A DNA stretch of 64,000 bases, from contig CANQBL010000003.1 of assembly GCA_947589105.1 (NCBI GenBank), forward strand, positions 1 through 64,000. Direction: 5' to 3'. The position numbers were made by a program, and so were the translations under genes. A model generated the notes under the pieces. That model made no database searches. It was not told the DNA's origin and was given only the letters and a program-made list of their open reading frames with translations. Positions within the stretch are counted from its first letter, which is position 1; every line of letters begins with the position of its first letter. Source of the DNA: an uncultured Bacilli bacterium. Its GTDB lineage: Bacteria > Bacillota_I > Bacilli_A > RF39 > UBA660. This document shows, piece by piece, positions 60,437 to 64,000 of the stretch.

Positions 60437-61520
60437 TTTTATCACCCGCTAATTTAACTATTTCTTCATAAATTATAGAAGAACTATTTTTAACTTCGAA
60501 AGTTTTTAAATTATTTTTAAGTTTATTAGCATAAACTTTATCGTTTAATATTTTTTCAACCATTCTAAGAAGCTCATCTCCTTTTAAATTAGATTCTTCT
60601 AAAATCATAGCAGCTTCTTTACTTACTAAATCCATAGCGTTTTTGTATTGGTGATTTTCCGTTACATAAGGACTTGGAATTAATATCGATGCAATATTTA
60701 AAGAAACTATTTCACTTAAGGTTGAAGCTCCAGCACGGGATACTAAGCAATCTGTCTTTTTTAATAGCCTAACCATATTATCAATATAAGGAACTATTTT
60801 AATATTATTAGTATAGTTACAATTTTTATAATCCTCATAATAATTTTTTCCTGTTACAAACATAACCTCATAATCTTTATTATTAAATAAAGAAAGCATA
60901 TTTTTCATTTTTTCACTAATGGTTTTAGATCCCAACGAACCCATAACAATAAGAACTAATTTTTTGTTTGGGGATAAACCAAAATCCTCTTTTTTTGCTG
61001 CAACAGTTTTTAATGCGTTTTCGCTACAAGGATTTCCAGTATATATAATTTTTTCTTTATTTTCCTCATTTGTTAAAGTACTTTTAAATGATACAAATAT
61101 TTTATCAGCAAAGTTAGAAGCAAATTTATTTGTAACACCAAAGGAAGAGTTTTGTTCATGAATACAACATTTAATTCCCATTTTATGAGCAGCATAAATA
61201 ACAGGCGCAGAAACATAACCACCTACTCCTATTACCACGTCAGGATTAAACTTCTTTATTATTTTTTTGCATTTTTTTACCGCTACAATAAACAAATAAA
61301 CACTTTTTATATTTTTAAGACTTAGCTTACGTTTTAAACCCTCTATCTTAATACCAATAAATTTAAATCCTTCTTTAGGAACAATATCTTTTTCCATTCT
61401 GTTACTTGTTCCAATATAAAGTATTTCCGAATTGCTATCTTTTTCTTTTATTTTTTTTGCAATAGCTAAAGCCGGATAAATATGACCACCAGTTCCTCCC
61501 GCTGATATAATCACTTTCAA
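60420..61520 (-). CDS. murG: UDP-GlcNAc transferase MurG (TTG start)
   Basis: ISAGGTGGHIYPALAIA, IHEQNSSFGVTNKF, RAGASTLSEI. Confidence 0.97.
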   Translation of the reverse strand: MKVIISAGGTGGHIYPALAIAKKIKEKDSNSEILYIGTSNRMEKDIVPKEGFKFIGIKIEGLKRKLSLKNIKSVYLFIVAVKKCKKIIKKFNPDVVIGVGGYVSAPVIYAAHKMGIKCCIHEQNSSFGVTNKFASNFADKIFVSFKSTLTNEENKEKIIYTGNPCSENALKTVAAKKEDFGLSPNKKLVLIVMGSLGSKTISEKMKNMLSLFNNKDYEVMFVTGKNYYEDYKNCNYTNNIKIVPYIDNMVRLLKKTDCLVSRAGASTLSEIVSLNIASILIPSPYVTENHQYKNAMDLVSKEAAMILEESNLKGDELLRMVEKILNDKVYANKLKNNLKTFEVKNSSSIIYEEIVKLAGDKNGRNN

Positions 61521-61571
61521 ATTAATCACCTACTATTAATAATTATATCATAATTATATGATTTCAATTAA

Positions 61572-61602
61572 AAAAAAGAAGGTACTTTACAAAGGTTACC
61601 TT
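61572..61602 (-). terminator. terminator-like hairpin before murG
   Basis: AAGGTA/TACCTT stem followed by CTTTTTTT; alternative hairpin ACAAAGG-taa-CCTTTGT overlaps it. Confidence 0.55.
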
Positions 61603-61651
61603 TGTTATTTTTATTAGCTGTTAATTTTAATATAAATTAATTTTTATACAA

Positions 61652-61952
61652 CAAAAAAATAACGACCCTGATAAAATCGTTACTTTTTAGTTTACGAATG
61701 AAAAATCACTCTGAATATAGGCAAACCCTTAATTCATTTTTAAATATTATCAGTATTTAATGTGATATCTTATTCTAATGAGTTTTCTTTCTCATTTACA
61801 ATTGTAAAGCCTAGATTCAAATAAGATTAGCTTTTTAGCTATTTTCAACTATCAAACAACGATAGGCCATGAATATAAACACATCATTTAGAAAAAACTA
61901 GATTAAATAATTTTTTCTAAACATATATATTCATAACAAATTCCTCTAGGTT
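61652..61952 (-). ncRNA. candidate large structured ncRNA (about 300 nt) between ftsW and murG
   Basis: TTGACA (61981-61986)-N16-TACAAT (61959-61964) promoter; series of perfect hairpins; terminator TAACGA/TCGTTA + T7. Confidence 0.65.
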
Positions 61953-62047
61953 AATATAATTGTAACATTTTTTAGAATTTTGTCAATAGTCTATATTTAA
62001 ATGTCTATTTTACTTCTTTTTTATTAGGTTATTAAAAAATAAATAAT

Positions 62048-63139
62048 TTAATTTTCTTTATGCCTTGATATATTTAATACAATTCCCATTGATACTAAAG
62101 TTATTATAAGACTACTTCCCCCATAACTAAAAAATGGTAAAGTAACTCCTGTTACTGGTATTAAACCTACTACTACTGCCAAATTAAGTAATGTTTGAAA
62201 TGATAACTGAAATATTATTCCAAAAGTTAAAAATTTAGCAAACACATCAGGTGCTTTAATTGAAATTTTGGTACATCTTAATATAATTATTAAAAAAAGT
62301 AATGAAACTGAAATTATTCCAAAAATTCCAAGTTCCTCAGAAATAATTGAAAAAATAAAATCTGTTTGTGGTTCTGGTAAATAAAAATGTTTTTGAATAG
62401 AACCCCCAAAACCCAAACCAAATAACCCTCCAGGGCCTATTGCATATAACGATTGTATTGCTTGAAAACCTGTTCCTAAAGGATCACTCCAAGGGTTTAA
62501 AAATGATACTATTCTATTAACTCTATATGGTGCTGCTAAAACAAGTAATACAACTCCAACCATACCAAGAAGTCCTATTTTTATAAAAAATGAAAAATTA
62601 ACTCCCGAAATAAAAAGCATAGCAATAATAGTCATAACCAAAATAGTTCCTGTTCCAAAATCAGGTTGTAACATTATAAGTCCAAATGCTACCATGGTTA
62701 TTATTAAAATAGGAAAAGCTCCTTTAGTTACCGATTTCATTGTTTTTGGATTATTATAAATATATTTACTAGTAAATATAATTAAAGCAAGCTTCATAAA
62801 TTCGCTTGGTTGTACTCCTAATCCCCCTATTCCAAACCAGCTGCGTGATCCATTTCTAACCGTTCCTATACCAGGTATTAAAACTAATATCAAAAGACAA
62901 AAGCATGCAAAAAGAATTGTATTTGATTTTTTTAAATAATAGGTGTATGGAATTTTACTTATTACAATCATTAAAATAAGTCCAATGCAAAAAAAGAAAC
63001 TTTGCATTATTACGTAATGAAATTTATCATTAAATTTATATTCTGACCAAATACTAGATGCAGAAAATATCATAATTATTCCGTAAATAGAAGTTAAAAT
63101 TATGGTTACTAAAAGTGGTATATCAAATTTTTTTTTCAA
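62048..63139 (-). CDS. ftsW: FtsW/SpoVE/RodA family peptidoglycan glycosyltransferase (TTG start)
   Basis: SEDS motifs GIGTVRNGSRSWFGIGGLGVQPSEFMKL, LPEPQTDFIFSIISEELG; GAGGTGAT SD before TTG. Confidence 0.93.
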   Translation of the reverse strand: MKKKFDIPLLVTIILTSIYGIIMIFSASSIWSEYKFNDKFHYVIMQSFFFCIGLILMIVISKIPYTYYLKKSNTILFACFCLLILVLIPGIGTVRNGSRSWFGIGGLGVQPSEFMKLALIIFTSKYIYNNPKTMKSVTKGAFPILIITMVAFGLIMLQPDFGTGTILVMTIIAMLFISGVNFSFFIKIGLLGMVGVVLLVLAAPYRVNRIVSFLNPWSDPLGTGFQAIQSLYAIGPGGLFGLGFGGSIQKHFYLPEPQTDFIFSIISEELGIFGIISVSLLFLIIILRCTKISIKAPDVFAKFLTFGIIFQLSFQTLLNLAVVVGLIPVTGVTLPFFSYGGSSLIITLVSMGIVLNISRHKEN

Positions 63140-63263
63140 ATATAATCACCTCACCTAACGCAGCTACTACTTAAGAATATTCTTTTGATATAAAAAAAAG
63201 AACGTTATTAACATTTCGTTCTTGGTAATTTATAATAAAAAACAAATGATTAAAATCACTTGT

Positions 63264-64000
63264 TTAAAGCCATGCTCCATATACTAAAGCAGCAGTTCCT
63301 AAAATAAGACCACATATCCAAAATAATTTTACAATATCTTGTTCTTTCCATCCTAATTTTTCAAAATTATGATGAAGTGGGGTCATTAAAAAGATTTTCT
63401 TTTTAAATACCAAAATGGAAAATACTTGAATAATAACTGATAACGTATCTACTACAAAAACTCCCATAATAATAGCAAAAGTAATTTCTCTTCTTATTAA
63501 TATTGCAACAGCTGCTAAAACACCTCCTAAAGCAAGGGATCCTGTGTCTCCCATAAAAACTTTAGCAGGATGAGTATTATATACTAAAAATCCTAAAATA
63601 GAACCTGCTAATATAAAGCAAAATATAGCAATATCTTGATAACCTAAAAGCCAGTTTGTTGTCCATGTAATTATTCCTAAAACAAGTGTTGCTATAAAAG
63701 ATAAACCACCTGCTAAACCATCTAATCCATCTGTTATGTTAACAGCGTTAGAAGATGCTACAAGCATAAATAAAATGAAAAATCCATAAAACCATCCAAT
63801 ATCAATCTTAAGGTTAAAGGCATGAAACCATAATAATGGTTCAGAACCACTTTTCATATATATATAGAAAAATACAATAGCAATTACAACTTGTCCAAAA
63901 AGTTTTTGTATTTCTGTTAAACCCTCATTTTTTTTATGTTTAAGTTTCATAACATCATCTATGCCACCTAGTATTGCATAAGCAACAAAAACAAATAAAA
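63264..64000 (-). CDS. mraY: phospho-N-acetylmuramoyl-pentapeptide-transferase, 5' end beyond window
   Basis: NITDGLDGLAGG, GDTGSLALGG, PLHHNFEKLGWKE; frame continues FVFVAYAILGGIDDVMKLK to the window edge. Confidence 0.95.
   Translation of the reverse strand, partial: LFVFVAYAILGGIDDVMKLKHKKNEGLTEIQKLFGQVVIAIVFFYIYMKSGSEPLLWFHAFNLKIDIGWFYGFFILFMLVASSNAVNITDGLDGLAGGLSFIATLVLGIITWTTNWLLGYQDIAIFCFILAGSILGFLVYNTHPAKVFMGDTGSLALGGVLAAVAILIRREITFAIIMGVFVVDTLSVIIQVFSILVFKKKIFLMTPLHHNFEKLGWKEQDIVKLFWICGLILGTAALVYGAWL

Noticed and set aside
61652-61952. Identification of the ftsW-murG RNA as tmRNA, RNase P or SRP RNA
   Set aside because: No tRNA-like ends/CCA or tag, no GAGGAAAGUCC core, and no SRP tetraloop domain; left unassigned.

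Overview
AT-rich (low-GC) 64 kb window from the chromosome of a spore-forming Firmicute/Bacilli-type bacterium. Most genes lie on the minus strand. Gene order resembles Bacillus subtilis in several blocks: mraY-ftsW-murG-murB-ftsQ-ftsA-ftsZ-spoIIGA-sigE; radC-mreC-mreD-spoIVFA-spoIVFB-rplU-prp-rpmA...obg; ylbD-ylbE-ylbF-rsmD...yceD-rpmF; sepF near ileS; lspA-rluD; ylmC next to sigG. Sporulation genes present are sigE, sigG, sigK, spoIIGA, spoIVFA/FB and spoVAC/AD/AE. Surface and export genes include a Tad pilus operon, a distant Flp pilin/DUF192/sortase island, two GFTLIELLAV-type prepilins, and two SipW-type (TasA/camelysin-like) secreted proteins. No rRNA, tRNA, CRISPR, prophage or transposase was seen. 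Main points for follow-up: (1) a candidate type I toxin-antitoxin module at 42-280, with convergent sRNA and toxin mRNA sharing a bidirectional terminator and a hydrophobic peptide behind an A9 slippery run; (2) ribosomal protein L32 carrying the same Prp-cleavage N-terminal extension as L27; (3) two structured ncRNA candidates with their own promoters and terminators (about 15026-15163 and 61652-61952); (4) an IleRS with the swapped GVHH class I motif, suggesting mupirocin hyper-resistance; (5) a probable AUA start codon for sigG; (6) a MurE whose substrate motif is DDTH instead of DNPR. All calls come from reading the sequence; no searches or folding programs were run.
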